Of a stretch of 64,000 bases of DNA, positions 49,155-61,391 are shown piece by piece. Below the pieces are notes generated by a model, which saw only the letters and a program-made list of their open reading frames with translations, did not search any database and was not told where the DNA came from. The stretch spans positions 19,795,841 to 19,859,840 of the forward strand of contig NC_092575.1 in assembly GCF_037975245.1 (NCBI RefSeq), written 5' to 3'. Position numbers and translations under genes: made by a program. Source of the stretch: Apostichopus japonicus (taxonomy: Eukaryota > Echinodermata > Holothuroidea > Aspidochirotida > Stichopodidae). How positions within the stretch are numbered: position 1 is the stretch's first letter; each line of letters opens with the position of its first letter.

Positions 49155-49860
49155 GTGACCAGGGGCGTATCCATGATTTTCTAACCCGGGGGCGCGAATT
49201 ATTATCCAAGCGGAGCGCCACCATCAGTTGGCGCGCAGCGTACAAGAAAATTTCTGGTTTTGATACCCCACCAGACCACCGGAAATGGCACATCTCGGGC
49301 TTGAAAATGACCAACCAGATGTTTACTTTTGCCTGCAGAGAACCACGTATTTCCCAATTTTTTCCCCATCATAACCTTTTTGAAGATTGTCACCAGTCAC
49401 ACATCATGTTCGACCTCATCGCATCTCCTGTAGGTCATTGCTTTTGTAGGTGATTCTACTTTGCGGCCAACACAATACCCGTCAGCCCCACTTTTTAAGG
49501 TTTTAAGCCAATTATTTGTTCAGAATTTGAAAATTCACATTTCTCGTAAAAATTGCACGAGTAGAGGGAAGTACGTTTAAGAATGTTGGTCAGGGAATTT
49601 TCGAAAATTCAGACACAGTTAATTTATTGGTGTATGAGCGCAGATCTGTCTTGGATAATGGTGGGGACGCGTGTCTGTTCTCTGATACTATCTAAGCGGA
49701 GCGCGACCATGGGTTCGCGCGTAGCGCACAAGATTTTTTTTTTGGCAAATATACTTCCCAGATCGCCGGAAATAACTTTTACCAGACCCAATGATGCTCC
49801 CAAACCTCCTTAAGTTTTAGATCTCATGGGTTAGAAATTTAGTTTGGGTAAATACATGGG
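49155..49860. mobile_element. Copies of the dispersed CGCGCAGCGTACAAG repeat family
   Basis: It starts CAGGGGCGTATCCATGATTT and contains AAGCGGAGCGCCACCATCAG and the AAAATTTCTGGTTTTGATAC block. A second start of the same block lies at 49690. Matching copies are at 1.6-1.75, 26.1-26.2 and 55.0-55.7 kb. Its right end cannot be set with confidence. Confidence 0.5.
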
Positions 49861-50033
49861 CGTCTGCAGAAAAAAATCAGGAGACAAATAATCCAAGTAG
49901 ACTTTTGTATACGATGGGTATGGGGTCCTCTCCCAGAGAACAATTATAGACTGCCGCAAATGCGATATCCGTCCTTTGTTTAACAACTGTGGATAAATAT
50001 AATAAAATGAGAACTGGACGTGAAGCTAGCTCA

Positions 50034-50863
50034 GGGCCGTATCCAGGATTTTCCACTAGAGGGGGGGGGGGGGCGTCAGGCATGAATGATCGCCTTCCTG
50101 GGGGATGGGTCTAAGGGGAGGGGTGGACAATTTTTGCTTTCGAAGAAGGGCTGAAATGCAAAATAGTGCCATATGTGATCCATTTTTCGGCCTTAATAAT
50201 AAGCAACATTTCCAGTAAAAATGGACACAAAATGCACAATTTAGTATGGCTGGCATGTCACTTAGTGTTTATAGTGGTAATACAAACACAATTACCATCT
50301 ATGTTTCTAAAACTATTATGCCGCCGAACTTCTCCAGAACCTTTTTTGGGCAAACAAAAAATAAAGCACACGGGAGGGGGGGGGGGGGCAAGGGCAGCGG
50401 AAGCACTTTTTATCTAGGGGGGCACAAACGTCGAAGGGCACTTTGCAGAAATGTTGAACGCGCGCGTAGCGAGCGAAAAATTTTGGTAATATTTTTCGGG
50501 CAAGTCGTTACAGCCCCCCCCCCCCCCCCCCTCCAAATCAAATTGGGCTCCTACGCCTGTGGTAGTAAACATTTAAAACTTCCCGAAATATTTCATTCGA
50601 CGTGGGTTTCGCTTTGTAAACTCTTTTTCTATTTAGAAATTTTTATGTAGAAAAATGGCACATTTTTAACCTGAGGAAAAGTGGGGGCACGTGCCCCCTG
50701 TGCCCCCGGTTCCGCCGCCCTTGGGGGGGGGGGGTTGAGCGATCACCGACATCTCACATAAAGGTCGTCATCAATTTTTTTTTTTTTGCTCAACTTTTTT
50801 TTTGGGTGACGGCCAATAGGGGGGGGGGCGCGCGCCTGTTGCGCCCCCCTGGATACGCCCCTG
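50034..50863. mobile_element. hAT-like element with 7-bp flanking repeat TAGCTCA
   Basis: TAGCTCA at 50027-50033 and 50864-50870. The left GCCGTATCCAGGATTTT and right CCCTGGATACGCCCCTG are inverted. Another G-rich insertion (about 50375-50730) lies inside, with TTTTTCGGGCAAGTCGTTAC shared with 39.6 kb. Confidence 0.6.
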
Positions 50864-51409
50864 TAGCTCAAATTGGCAACACACAGTGTGGGTTGTTAAC
50901 GATTGTTTTGTTCGCACTCAGTCCGTTTTGCTGACCACAATTTACCAGTCTCGTGTATAGATTATGTTTCACATGATTGAATGTGTTAATACTTCAGCGG
51001 AGAAGTCACGCCTAACAGTGTCAATAGTAATACTTCTCGTCTTTTATAGCATGTCATTTGCACAATGCTGGATCAAACTGCGCCAACTTCAATACAGGGG
51101 AATTTTAAATGCAACGTTTGGTCAAGACAACTTGTTGGGGACACAGTATATCATGTCCCCGCCACTGAAAAAGTCGGCGGGGGCGCGTCCCGCTGTTCCC
51201 GACAGGATCTGCGCCCATGTATTGGTGTGCAAATATTAAAACCTCTTATAACGGCTACTATCAAACTTCGTTGAAGGATATGAAAAAATACCAGATATTT
51301 CCGAAACCGAACACTACAAACATAGACAGTTTGGAGGCTGTTCATCCTGGAGCGCCATTTTCTATGGAACGCGAAAAGGACCACAACATATGTTGATGTT
51401 AATGATGAT

Positions 51410-51985
51410 CTAATTTTATACGATCATGTACTGAAAACTTACGATCATGTACTAGAAATACACGATCTGTACTAAAAATTGACGATCATGTACCAAACAT
51501 ATACGATCATGTACTAAAAGTATACGATCATGTTCTAAACATATACGATCATGTACTACAAACGTACGATGTACATCAAAACAAATACGATCATGTACTA
51601 ATAATGTTATGTTCCAAAAAAAGTGGCGTCTGCATACGCGTATGTATATTCATATGTGGCGTATGCATACGAGTATGAATATTCAGTGTAAACTCATTAA
51701 GAACCATTAGGGGCGGGGCTTCGGTATCAACTTTGATATTCCTAGGGACACTTATATATGGATATTCATATACGCGTATTCAAACGACAATAATGGATAT
51801 TCATACGCCACTTTTTTGTAACTTGCGCTTTTTCATCATCATCACAAGTTTTCAGTACATGATCGTATATGTTTGATGTACATTTTACGTTTTTAGTACA
51901 TCATCGCATGTCTTGATGTACATCTTAGTTTTTTAGTACATCATCGTATATGCTTAGTACATGGTCGTAAGTTTTTTTAATAATT
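51410..51985. repeat. Foldback element with arms of a 20-bp repeat
   Basis: The left arm is about nine copies of ACGATCATGTACTA plus spacer. The right arm carries the same motif inverted (AGTACATGATCGTA and variants). Between them, AAAAGTGGCGTNTGCATACG and its inverse ATTCATACGCCACTTTTTTG form a second inverted pair around a unique core with TAGGGGCGGGGCTTCGGTAT. It is non-coding. Confidence 0.8.
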
Positions 51986-52557
51986 GAAATGAGACTGAAA
52001 TAAATTACTGTTAATTGGCATGATGCCCCACATTCTTTTCATTTCGAAAGACGCAGAGTTTTGAGTTCATTACACACTGAAGGCTTCGATTCTCTATCTG
52101 CCTTCAGTTTATGGAAGATCTTGGGATTTTCATCCCTATAGATATCGTTAGATATTGCTAGATATCCATACAGTACAGTGTCTTTGGGATTTCCTGTGAT
52201 TTTTCGGGGCCTGATCTTTGGAAATTGCAAATCGGGAGTGGTCACACTCCATGTAGGTCAGTGCACGACCTCTAGACGTCACTAAAACACAACCCGATCA
52301 CTTGTTTTCATGCAGATGGGAACAATCTCAAGAAGTGATGGGTGCGTCCGCCCCCCCCCCCCCGGCAATGATACGCCCTTGGATCCACTACATGATATTC
52401 ACAGGAAATGTGCTCAATACTCAAGTCGCATGCGGAATTTAATTTTTAGATTCATTGTATGAGTTACGGTACTATGTTTGGGGTAACAATTAGCATTTAA
52501 TTTTGGTGTATAAAATTTTATAAATTGTTTAAGGCGTCCATACACACACACGCGTCA

Positions 52558-52686
52558 TGATATACTATATATAGTATATATATATATATATAGGCTATAT
52601 ATATATATAGGCTATATATATAGGCTATATATATATGTAGGCTATATATATATAGGCCTATATATATATATATATATATATATATT
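52558..52686. repeat. TA microsatellite with AGGC interruptions
   Basis: TATATATA blocks regularly broken by TAGGC. Confidence 0.9.
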
Positions 52687-53244
52687 GGTGAGAGAGGACA
52701 AATGGAAACGTCAAAAATTGAATTGTCGGTGTAAGGGGTAGGCTGAGGCGCACCCCCCTTCCGAAATCCTCGATCCGTCACTGGCTACCCTGCGTAGATA
52801 ATAGGGATCAGCGCTGTAATTATATCACTGTTCCTCTTTCTCTTCCCAGTGTCTTAGCGTTTTTCTTCTGCTCCCTCCTTTTCTCCCTTTCTCCTTTTTC
52901 TCTCTTTCTTCTTTTTCTTTTCCTTTCCTTCCTCCTCTTTTTTCCCTTTTTCTTCTCTTTTCTCTCTCCTCCTTTTCTTACCCGGGGGGCGCGCGCCCCC
53001 CGGGTACGCCCTCCCCTGGATACGCGCCTGTATAGGCCTATGAGCGTAACTTTACTAGAACTAGGTCTCTGACAAGGCTATTACTCTTACTAAAAGTGAT
53101 AGTGAACTTAAGTTTTAAATGACGTTCGATGAAGCTGATTGAAAGAACACTGACTTACTTTTTGTACTACAGCCGGACCATGCATACATTATCAATGCAT
53201 TACCATTATCAGTAAGGAAAACCGCTGACGGACCATGAAGCTAA

Positions 53245-53495
53245 ATAAATACATGTATGTATGTATATGTGATCTTCCCGCAAGCAGGAACTCGCGAAAG
53301 AAGCCATGGAGGCTTGTAGACTCGCAAGCTGACCGAAGCCAATCTCTCGGCACACATCCATTTAACGTCCATGTCAGGAAGTTGTTATTGAACAACACCC
53401 TTGCCAGACGACGCACATTGCTGTCGGCGGGGAATCGAACCGGGGATCTCATGACTGGGAGACGCCGGCGTTAACCACTAGGCTATACACTCCGC
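53245..53495 (-). repeat. tRNA-derived SINE
   Basis: On the minus strand the head starts GGCGGAGTGTATAGCCTAGT with A box TAGCCTAGTGGTTAACG and B box GGTTCGATTCC at tRNA-like spacing. A body of about 150 bp (GCCGAGAGATTGGCTTCGGT) follows, then a CATATACATACATACATG tail. The cloverleaf is degenerate, so it is a SINE rather than a tRNA gene. Confidence 0.75.
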
Positions 53496-53499
53496 CTAA

Positions 53500-54940
53500 A
53501 GAGGCTATGAGGCAGTTAGCGACTACGAATGTGGGAGAAGCCCGCAAGAGCTTATGGATTACATCATCATGTCGGGTGGCTTTATTTTACCTCAAACTTG
53601 GAATCTAAAACTAACAATTGAGTTGTATGCATGTGTTACACCGATGATACCGTCGCTGTTTAGTGTTGCATATTCATGACTAAACTCACATCTAGGCGTG
53701 ATCTAGCTCTTATAACGAAAACCGTTTTGTTGCGTTTTTGAAAATTGCTTTCAGAATTTAACCGTCTTTACACCATATCCATTAGTTTTAACAACTGTTG
53801 GTACATTGAAACATAGGGGAAATTATAACATCAAACAGTTGTTATGTTTTTTTTTCTCTTTTCGGTTCACACGTCATCACTTTAGACAGTAACGTAAACA
53901 TTGGTATACGAGTCAATACTATATTTATTATAGCGAACAAACTACATTTAAAGGTCCATAGTCAACAGCTGTTTTATTTAAGCCCTATCAAAAGGCACAT
54001 TGACCAAAACAGCGACATTATGATCCAAATTGAGTTAATCCCTTTTCTGATTGCAAGGTTTTAATTGGGCCGAGGTATTAATTCATTTCCTTCCTCCCAA
54101 AGTCCTCCTCACTATTTATAATACTCATGTTCTACATTTTTCTCTCCAATCGTGCTATTGTTTGGAGCTATACAAGCTTCTCACAAAAACAAGCTTTCAG
54201 TAGCTTTCCAGTGAATCTCCTCGACTTTTCTGTATATCTTTAACCTGCATTTGTCATTCCTTGTATCATGTAGCCATGTAATCTTGTTCATACTGTTATT
54301 ACAATGGTTGAAATGTAGTTGAATTGAAAAGTGAACCTATATATAAGAACGAGCAAGCAAACGACGTCGACTATCAATATCAGTTCTCTTGAGTGGAGAT
54401 TACGTCGGTGTTACGTGTGAAATAGCACATTAGTGATCCCTGGGTGATCCTGGAGTTAGGGTTAGGATCAGTGATCCTGGGTGCGAGAGGATAGCGAGAT
54501 GCGATAGAACAGACACCACATGTGATATTAGCTAAATGTACAATGTGTATGGGGAGACAAGTACCACACTGTACACCCGTTACCAGTTCGTGAAACATAT
54601 ATGTATTCTGGTCATATGATAGTAAAGCCGCATTATGCGTTCAATCTCGTCGGTCTGTTAAACTTTCAGCAGTATATGTGTAGAAAATAATCACACAATA
54701 CCGTTCTATTTTGCCAATATTTTGACCTATTGCAGAGATCAAGTGTACGAAAATTTAACGAAAACATGGTTGCCATTTTATTACAAATACAACGACTAGA
54801 TTAAACTATTGATTGGATGCATAGGCAACTGTCCTGACCTCTATACGTGATATTACTGAAGACCAACGTAGACTACACACTGAACAATTTTCGCGAGACC
54901 CAGTGCAGGTGAATCAACTAAGGACTGGAGGATAGTTGTG
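53500..54940. other. Intergenic, nothing recognised
   Basis: No domains, RNA genes or clear mobile elements. A short repeated phrase GTGATCCTGGGTG occurs near 54.43-54.48 kb. Confidence 0.45.
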
Positions 54941-55136
54941 AACAGTGGCGGAGATTTCTCGTCAGAAGTGGGGGGTTGCAGGCCATTGATGAAATAAAAA
55001 GTCATAACTGCTGGCTCACTATCTAAGTGGAGCGCCACCATAAGTTGGCGCGAAGTGCACTAGAATTTTTTGGCAAATATTGCCTCCCAGATTGCAGTAA
55101 ATGGCACTGCCCAGGCCTTGAAAAGCTGCATTTAAC

Positions 55137-56367
55137 CAGGGGAGTATGCAGGATTTTCTAACCCGGGGGGCGCGTATTACTATCTAAGCGGAGCGCCACC
55201 ATTGGTTGGCGCGCAGCGTACAAGCAAATTTCTGGTTTTGGTACCCCCAGATCACCGGAAATGGCACTTCTCGGGCCTGAAACTTACCAACCATATGTAC
55301 ACTTTTGCCTGAGAACCAAGTTTTTTCCAAATACTTTTTTTTTTCTCATCTATAACCTTTTTGAAGATTGTCACCAGTCACACATCATGTTCGACTTCAT
55401 CACATATCCTGTGGATCATTGCTTTTGTAGGTGATTCTTCATCGCGGCCCACAATATCCGTCAGCCCCACTTTTCAAGGTTTTAAGCCCATTATTTGTTC
55501 AGAATTTGAATAATAAATTCACTTCAAAACATACCCATAATGTTGCACAAAATTTCATCTATGGACAACCAATATAGAAAAACCCCCCTCAACCCCTAAT
55601 AGACCGGTCGAAATTGCACGAGGAGAGAGAAGTATGATGAAGAATGTTGGTCAAGGAATTTTCGAAAATTCAGACACAGTTAAATTATTGGTGTACAAAT
55701 ATTAAAACCTCTTATAACGGCTACTATAAAACTTCGATATCATAGAAAATACCCAAAAAATATGCTCGAGGGGGAGGGCGGTCTCCACCCTTCACCCCCC
55801 CCCCTCCCTTGGCTACGCACCTGCGGTTAGAAATCTTGTAGGAAACAGGCCAAATGGAAACCCAGTGAACCCATATCGATGTGGATCATATATATGATTG
55901 TACGTACTTACACTCATACACAAGATGCAAACCAAGTTTCATTACGGATGCAGTCCGTCTAGCTATTCATTTCGAGAAAAAAAGTACTTTCGGTCATATA
56001 TAGTAACAAATTGTGGCACGGTTAGACAGGCGCCTTGCGAGGAATTTGGCAAGGGAGGGGCAAAGCTTGTACCCAGAATTTCTAATTGTAGCGCCACCAT
56101 AAGTTAGCGCGAAGTGCAAAAGAAAATTTTTGCCGAAAATGCCTCCCAGATCGCTGGAAATGGCCCTTCCCAGGCCTTGTAAGTTGCATCTAAGCATTTT
56201 CTATTTTGAAATTACTAGCGATATCATAAAAAAATACAAAACATATGCTTCAAAAAAACTATGCCACCAAATATTGGGGGGGGGGGGATATTAGATACTA
56301 TATCCCCCACCTAAAATATTGGGGGGGACATGTCCCCCCGTCCCCCCCCCCATGATCGCCGCCCATG
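55137..56367. mobile_element. Inverted relative of the 24.5-26.3 kb composite element
   Basis: In reverse orientation it matches 26235 down to 25690 (CGGAGCGCCACCATTGGTTG, TTTCGAAAATTCAGACACAG, AATCTTGTAGGAAACAGGCC). It then matches the sequence left of the nested insertion (GTACGTACTTACACTCATAC) and finally 24600-24496 (CCCACCTAAAATATTGGGGG, CATGATCGCCGCCCATGG). It lacks the 858-bp insertion. Confidence 0.75.
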
Positions 56368-56448
56368 GTCGGGGGTTTCACTATAGCAGGTGTTTAACCA
56401 TTCTGAAATGTAGCCAGGCTCATCAAATGATTCCCAGATTTTACTCAC

Positions 56449-56652
56449 CACTAGGTATACACGTCAGCGAGCCATCACTCCAGTCACCATTACCCAAACA
56501 GCTTCGCTGAATTTCTCTTGTTCCACCGATAGGTAGATGGCCGGGAGAACACGAGATCGTTGCAACTGTCCCAAATACTAATGTTGACGGATCTAAGGTG
56601 ACATCTGCATTATCTACTTGAACTAGGGTAATGTCACAGTAGTTCTCTCGTG
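56449..56652 (-). CDS. Exon: complete sushi (CCP) domain
   Basis: 204 bases, phase 1-1, acceptor TTTTCACAATTAAG and donor GTGAGT. It encodes about 67 residues: NYCDITLVQVDNADVTLDPS, TVATISCSPGHLPIG, RSCLGNGDWSDGSLTCIP. The four cysteines, the G after the second and the W before the fourth define a CCP module. It is one symmetrical exon, as is usual for CCP. It belongs to a minus-strand gene whose other exons may include 62561-62661; the remainder is unknown. Confidence 0.85.
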
Positions 56653-57629
56653 CTTAATTGTGAAAAGAGAATTGAAAACTAAAAGTCAGAGAACTAAGTT
56701 GAATCAACTTTCATATATATCTTACGACGTTTGATCACTGACCGCTATCCCTATAACGGCATATAGAAACACTACATCATATGCATACACACTCCAGGTT
56801 TTAAGTCCATCTGCCTTGCGGTTTATAGGAGTTTGTGAAAGGCGTAGGCTATATTATCGCACACATATAACACGTTACGTTGACCACCAACCCAGAACTG
56901 GAAAGTTCCCCCCCCCCCCCCTCATGTCATTTGCTAGTAACAGGTACCGCCTTCTAATGCACAATAACGCACCAAGTTTCAGTTAGCCTCCAGCACTAGC
57001 GCACTAGTGTTGTGAGGAGGACATTCAGTTTTTACAAAATATGTAACTAGGAAGTGTGATATCCCACCTCCAGTACATTTATATGCAGGGATCAGATAAA
57101 AACAACTACAGATTGCTTGTAACCGTAAGGCCGATGGACTTCAATCCTGGTGCAGTATTTATAATAGCATACAGGTTGATGTAGTTGTGTGAGAAGAGGT
57201 AAAGGCAGGAATTTGTTCTTTTATCCACCACGAGCATACCACACCCGTCTTCTCCATTTTGGATAAGATGTAGCCTACGATACCTATCATTGCTGCAGCG
57301 GTCAAACTCATATCAATGATTGAGATGGGGTGTCCATTTCCATGCCGTTGCATAGTGATTATTTTTTAACACAATTTGACAACAGTACCAAGTTTAAGGA
57401 TCTAAACAACTTAAAGAATAACACAAAAACACTTCGGACTCATTGATGTGATTTTTAAACTTGCTCAATTCTTTTCATGCAGGGCGCATATAAAATGAGA
57501 TGTATTTCTTACTGGTTTTGAGTAGCTATATAAAGCTGATCATCATCATTTTTTAATGATGGAGTTTGTGCATCTCGACTTATGCGAAAATGTGTTGTTG
57601 CTACTGATAACATTTATGACTAGACTTAC

Positions 57630-57790
57630 TTGTCGGAATACATGACAATCCACAGACGCCATCGCACACACAGGGTCTACTGCGTAAACAGTCGTCATAG
57701 TCCATCGGCTGAGTACCAAAAAGAGGCCTAGAAAATGGGTTCCGTTGCACCCCCCTGGCAGCCTTGTTTGCATAGTTGGGTTTGGTAAAT
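57630..57790 (-). CDS. Exon: cysteine-rich (WAP-like) segment
   Basis: Donor GTAAGT at the 3' side; acceptor uncertain. The product contains KAARGVQRNPFSRPLFG and DYDDCLRSRPCVCDGVCGLS followed by CIP. The D-C, C-x-C, V-C-G-x-x-C-x-P order resembles the second half of a WAP four-disulfide core, but the adjacent CC pair is replaced by CVC and the N-terminal cysteines are missing. It is clearly related at nucleotide level to the plus-strand ORF at 61878. Confidence 0.45.
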
Positions 57791-57959
57791 ACATCCCTGA
57801 GCAATATAAATCTGTATGTTTTCCAGTCTGAGAGGTGTTAATTTGCAAGTAAATCAAGTATGCATACATTCGTAATTTATGTGCATTAATTAAATATTAT
57901 ACTGTTAACTCAGTCAACGTAGCACATTTGCTCTGGAATCACTTCATTTTAACTTCCAA

Positions 57960-58420
57960 TAGATGTTATTGCAATCATAAGAGTTATGAAAATGTACCCT
58001 TGAACCTCATATGCGTAAAAGCGCATTTACAAATATGCAAGAATGCTTAAAATTGCATAATATGCAAATTAGCAAACAACTATTGTGAATAAATGGAATT
58101 TAGTTTATGTATCCCATCATATCAATTGTGAAAGTGAAAATTGACATTTTTAGGGCTGGGAAGTATGATTAACATATGTATGACTTATAGTAATTATATG
58201 CTATGTATGCATGTAATTATTTGAAATATGCAAATTAGTAAAGTATGCATATAGCTACATCACAAAATGTACGATTATGATAACCCTTTATTTAAGCATC
58301 ATATCATTAGGAATCTAATACGTAAACCTACGTTTTGATGCAAGGAGGCACAATGAATTACCACATGTGAATTTAATGGTAGCATATATTGCTATTTGAG
58401 TTATGTAAATTAGCTAATCA
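57960..58420. repeat. AT-rich tandem repeat with ATGCAAAT words
   Basis: ATATGCAAATTAGC at about 58063, ATATGCAAATTAGT at about 58227 and a variant GTTATGTAAATTAGC at about 58397 recur about every 165 bp in similar surroundings. This suggests three degenerate repeat units. Confidence 0.5.
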
Positions 58421-58735
58421 TTACTACAAGTCTGGTTAAGACTGCTAATTAAGAGCTTACTTTTCATCAAAAAAAACTTTATTCTATCGATGCTCTGTAT
58501 CATTAATTCTTCTTACGTTGGCGATTTAAACTTCTTTGTAAATTTTTGAAGGTATTGGCAAAATGAGAGCAAAGTGTGAGAGCCAAATGTAAATCAACAT
58601 TGTATACTGCTTAGCATAAGCTATGTGTACAGATGTAGCCAGGTGTACCCTCGTAACTTTTTGACCTGATTGCACAATATTAACCGTGAACTGGCTTATT
58701 TGCTCAGAGAAAAATATATGACAGATTTGTCATAT

Positions 58736-59918
58736 TTACTGTATGATACTGCACACGCAGCTGTGTTTTGGACACTGAATGGCCACGCAACCACCTTGAT
58801 AAGGACCAAGTGAGGCTTGGGTCATATACACAGTTGACATTTCAGTTGGACTAGACTGAATTACTGGTAAGTATCCAACAGAACTTTGGTTTGGAACTTC
58901 CTCCTTGATTGCAGCATTAAATCCAGACCATGATGGAATTACTTGGGAACTTCCTGTTTGACATTCAGATTGGTCATTCAGAGACTGGCGGAGCAATAGC
59001 CATGCAAAGTCATGACGTTCAGCAGTAACTTGAGAAGATTTGTCTTCAGCCAATTTAGTTTCTTCGATACTGTATTTCCCAGGTCCCTGTCTCTTCTGTA
59101 AAAAGTAAGGTACAAATGTAGATGGCTGCTGTTCCAATGATCGCTGTCCGCTTCTCTTCTGTCTTGGCGTTTGTGAGCTATCATTGGATGACGTCCTAGT
59201 CATACTGTTGTCACCAGACCGTTGTATTAGAATACCATTAGTGTTGTGTGTTGTCCCTCTGCCCGACAAAATTTTCTCCGAAAGATCATTGTTATCCCAA
59301 ACAGCTGTAGTGTAAATCTGCGAATCAATGTTTTGAGGCAGGACCTTATGTTCCTCAATGACATCTTGTGCAACAGCAGTTTCAAGCTCACAAATGTAGC
59401 TGTGAGAAACACTGTGGCCAAATCTGTTCAAAAGTGTGAGGACTTGAACATTCTTTGTCAGGTGGTGAATGCTCACACCAAGAGCAACATGCTTCGGAGT
59501 TACTATCCTCCCATGATGGTAAGTATAAATTATATCCTGTGCAATAGATCTTAGCCTAACCATGATATCAACCGGTAACTCTACTTTATCGCTGTTTACA
59601 GGCAATGCAGATATTGTGGGTTGCATCAACCATGCTAATATGTTATGTAATTGCCAAGGTATTATGCTGTCAGCAACTTCCGCTGTTAACTGCTCACTTG
59701 TCGGAGGCCAGATGGTGCCATCGGGTGAGTCCTTGAGTGATTTCTGCAATATTTGAGCAGAATGGTAGAGGTGTCTTGTTTAAAGAATTTCAAACCGGAT
59801 TGACCACACAGCTTGTGAGGAGATGACGCCAAATGAAAGATGCATTTTCGTGGCAGGATTGCTGTTTGGCCTTGTTGTCGTGATCGCGTTTTTTTCAGAG
59901 GAGGCGTCTCATCAAGTT
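58736..59918 (-). pseudogene. Transposon-associated zinc-finger-like gene, main exon (frameshifted)
   Basis: Acceptor TATGTATTACAG at 59919. The first frame reads LDETPPLKKTRSRQQGQTAI, LPRKCIF... A frame change near 59750 leads into a long open frame: LQKSLKDSPDGTIWPPTSEQ, VTPKHVALGVSIHHLTKN, GHSVSHSYICELETAVAQD, VWDNNDLSEKILSGRGTTHN, ending CSIIQ at 58736. This layout belongs to multi-copy proteins of unknown function widespread in cnidarian and echinoderm genomes, probably from mobile elements (from memory, unverified). At least one frameshift here and one in exon 1 indicate decay. Confidence 0.55.
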
Positions 59919-60044
59919 CTGTAATACATATAAATGATTTTCTAGTTATACAACAAAGAGGATAAATACAACAGTAGTGAAAGTTAGGGTAGGCGTTACG
60001 CCATCCAGTAAGTGCGCTTTTTTGGAAGGGAATGTCCTCTCTGT

Positions 60045-60118
60045 GAATCATAGAGGAATCGAACTCCCAACCTTTCGATTTGTAATCCAGAGCTCTACCG
60101 ACTGAGCTATTCCGCTCC
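60045..60118 (-). repeat. tRNA-like sequence (pseudo-tRNA), in intron
   Basis: A box TAGCTCAGTCGGTAGAGC with a paired D stem, and B box GAGTTCGATTCC, are at tRNA spacing. The anticodon stem, T stem and acceptor stem do not pair properly, so a working tRNA is unlikely. Confidence 0.55.
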
Positions 60119-60129
60119 ATAAAGAAATG

Positions 60130-60700
60130 TAGGCTAAGCTAGTAGGATATGCTATGGCTTAATAAATATAAATGTGTATCTGATACAGCAACAATTTTGG
60201 CAGGGCCTTCGGCCTATACTATAACATTTTGTTTATTAACGGCAAATTTTACTAATGTTGGCTAGGCTATAGAAATATAACAGTGTATATGATACAGCAA
60301 AAGTTTGGGCAGAGCCTTCGGCCTATACTACAACATTTGTTTCTTTTAACAGCACATTTGATGTAAAGAAATGTTGGCTAGGCTATAGGCTAAATATAAA
60401 TGTGTATCTGATGCAGCAAACATTTTGGAAGGGCCTTCGGCCTATACTACAACATTTGTGTCTTTTAACAGCACATTTGATGTAAAGAAATGTAGGCTAG
60501 GCTAATAGGACAGGCCAAGGCTAAACACGACGGTGTATTCGATGCAGCCAAATATTTGCACGGCCTTCGGCCTACTATAGAACATTTTCTTTTTTGTTAT
60601 TTTAACGAAAGAAATGTAGGCTACGTACTTAGGCTAGGCCAATGCTAAATATAACCATGTATCCAATACGGCAACAATTTCGGCTGGGCCTTCAACTAAA
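60130..60700. repeat. Tandem repeat of about 110-130 bp with GGCCTTCGGCC hairpins
   Basis: Five degenerate units. Each contains TGATACAGCA, GGGCCTTCGGCCTATACT and ACATTTGNTTCTTTTAACAG, with TTCG tetraloop hairpins near 60204, 60314, 60432, 60562 and a decayed one near 60688. It lies in the intron of the zinc-finger-like gene. Confidence 0.8.
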
Positions 60701-61099
60701 TTAGGCCTAGTCTACTGCACAAACTTCCGGAGATTTTAGGCTAATAAGGTTTTTTGACAAATCATAGTGTTTGGATTCAGTCACATTTTAATCAAAATAT
60801 TTTTGATATTGAAATCTTGACTGGCTTGATTTAAGAATCATGCAGTGGCCCCTGTTTCCGCCTTGTTACTTCGACACCCTTTTTCCTAACCCTGTCCCCA
60901 ATCCTTACCTTATCAACACTAATATGACGGTAGCCTAACTATTAAGGCCTAAGATGAATATCCTAGTAAGCCTATGCCTAAAGCCGGGTAAACTGCTACG
61001 TTCACCAGCAAATCGAAGCTAACCTAGTCTCATTAAGTCATAGCCTAGTTCGTAATTCGTAAATCAAGCCTCTTAACCTTTGCATATTGTTTCAATGTC

Positions 61100-61310
61100 A
61101 AGTATGTGACTGTGTACACCTTTTGTTGGCCCATAACGTTAGCTAACAATAACGTTAAACCTAGTCTAACGTATACTAGCCTAGGCCTAGCCTATATAGG
61201 CTAGTACCGTTACTAACGTTAGGCCTTGCCTAGTAACTACAGTAAACAGTTACCCTAACGTTTACTCGTTAGGCCTAAAGTTAGGCCTATAGCCTAAGAT
61301 AGCATAGGTT
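61100..61310. repeat. TAGGCCTA-rich stretch
   Basis: A dense run of GGCCTAG, TAGCCTA and AACGTTA words, near-palindromic and non-coding, in the same intron. Part of the same style as 48.2-48.3 kb. Confidence 0.6.
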
Positions 61311-61391
61311 AATAAATTCAGATTATAGACACCATAAATGCATTTCTGAATCTGTATTTCAAAGTGATAACAATATTATTAGGGCCTAATT

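Noticed and set aside
60045-60118. Functional tRNA gene
   Set aside because: The internal promoter boxes are good, but the anticodon, T and acceptor stems do not pair.
59686-60120. 144-codon minus-strand frame starting at 60120 as one protein
   Set aside because: Its first part is the translation of the tRNA-like sequence, and an intron acceptor lies at 59919.
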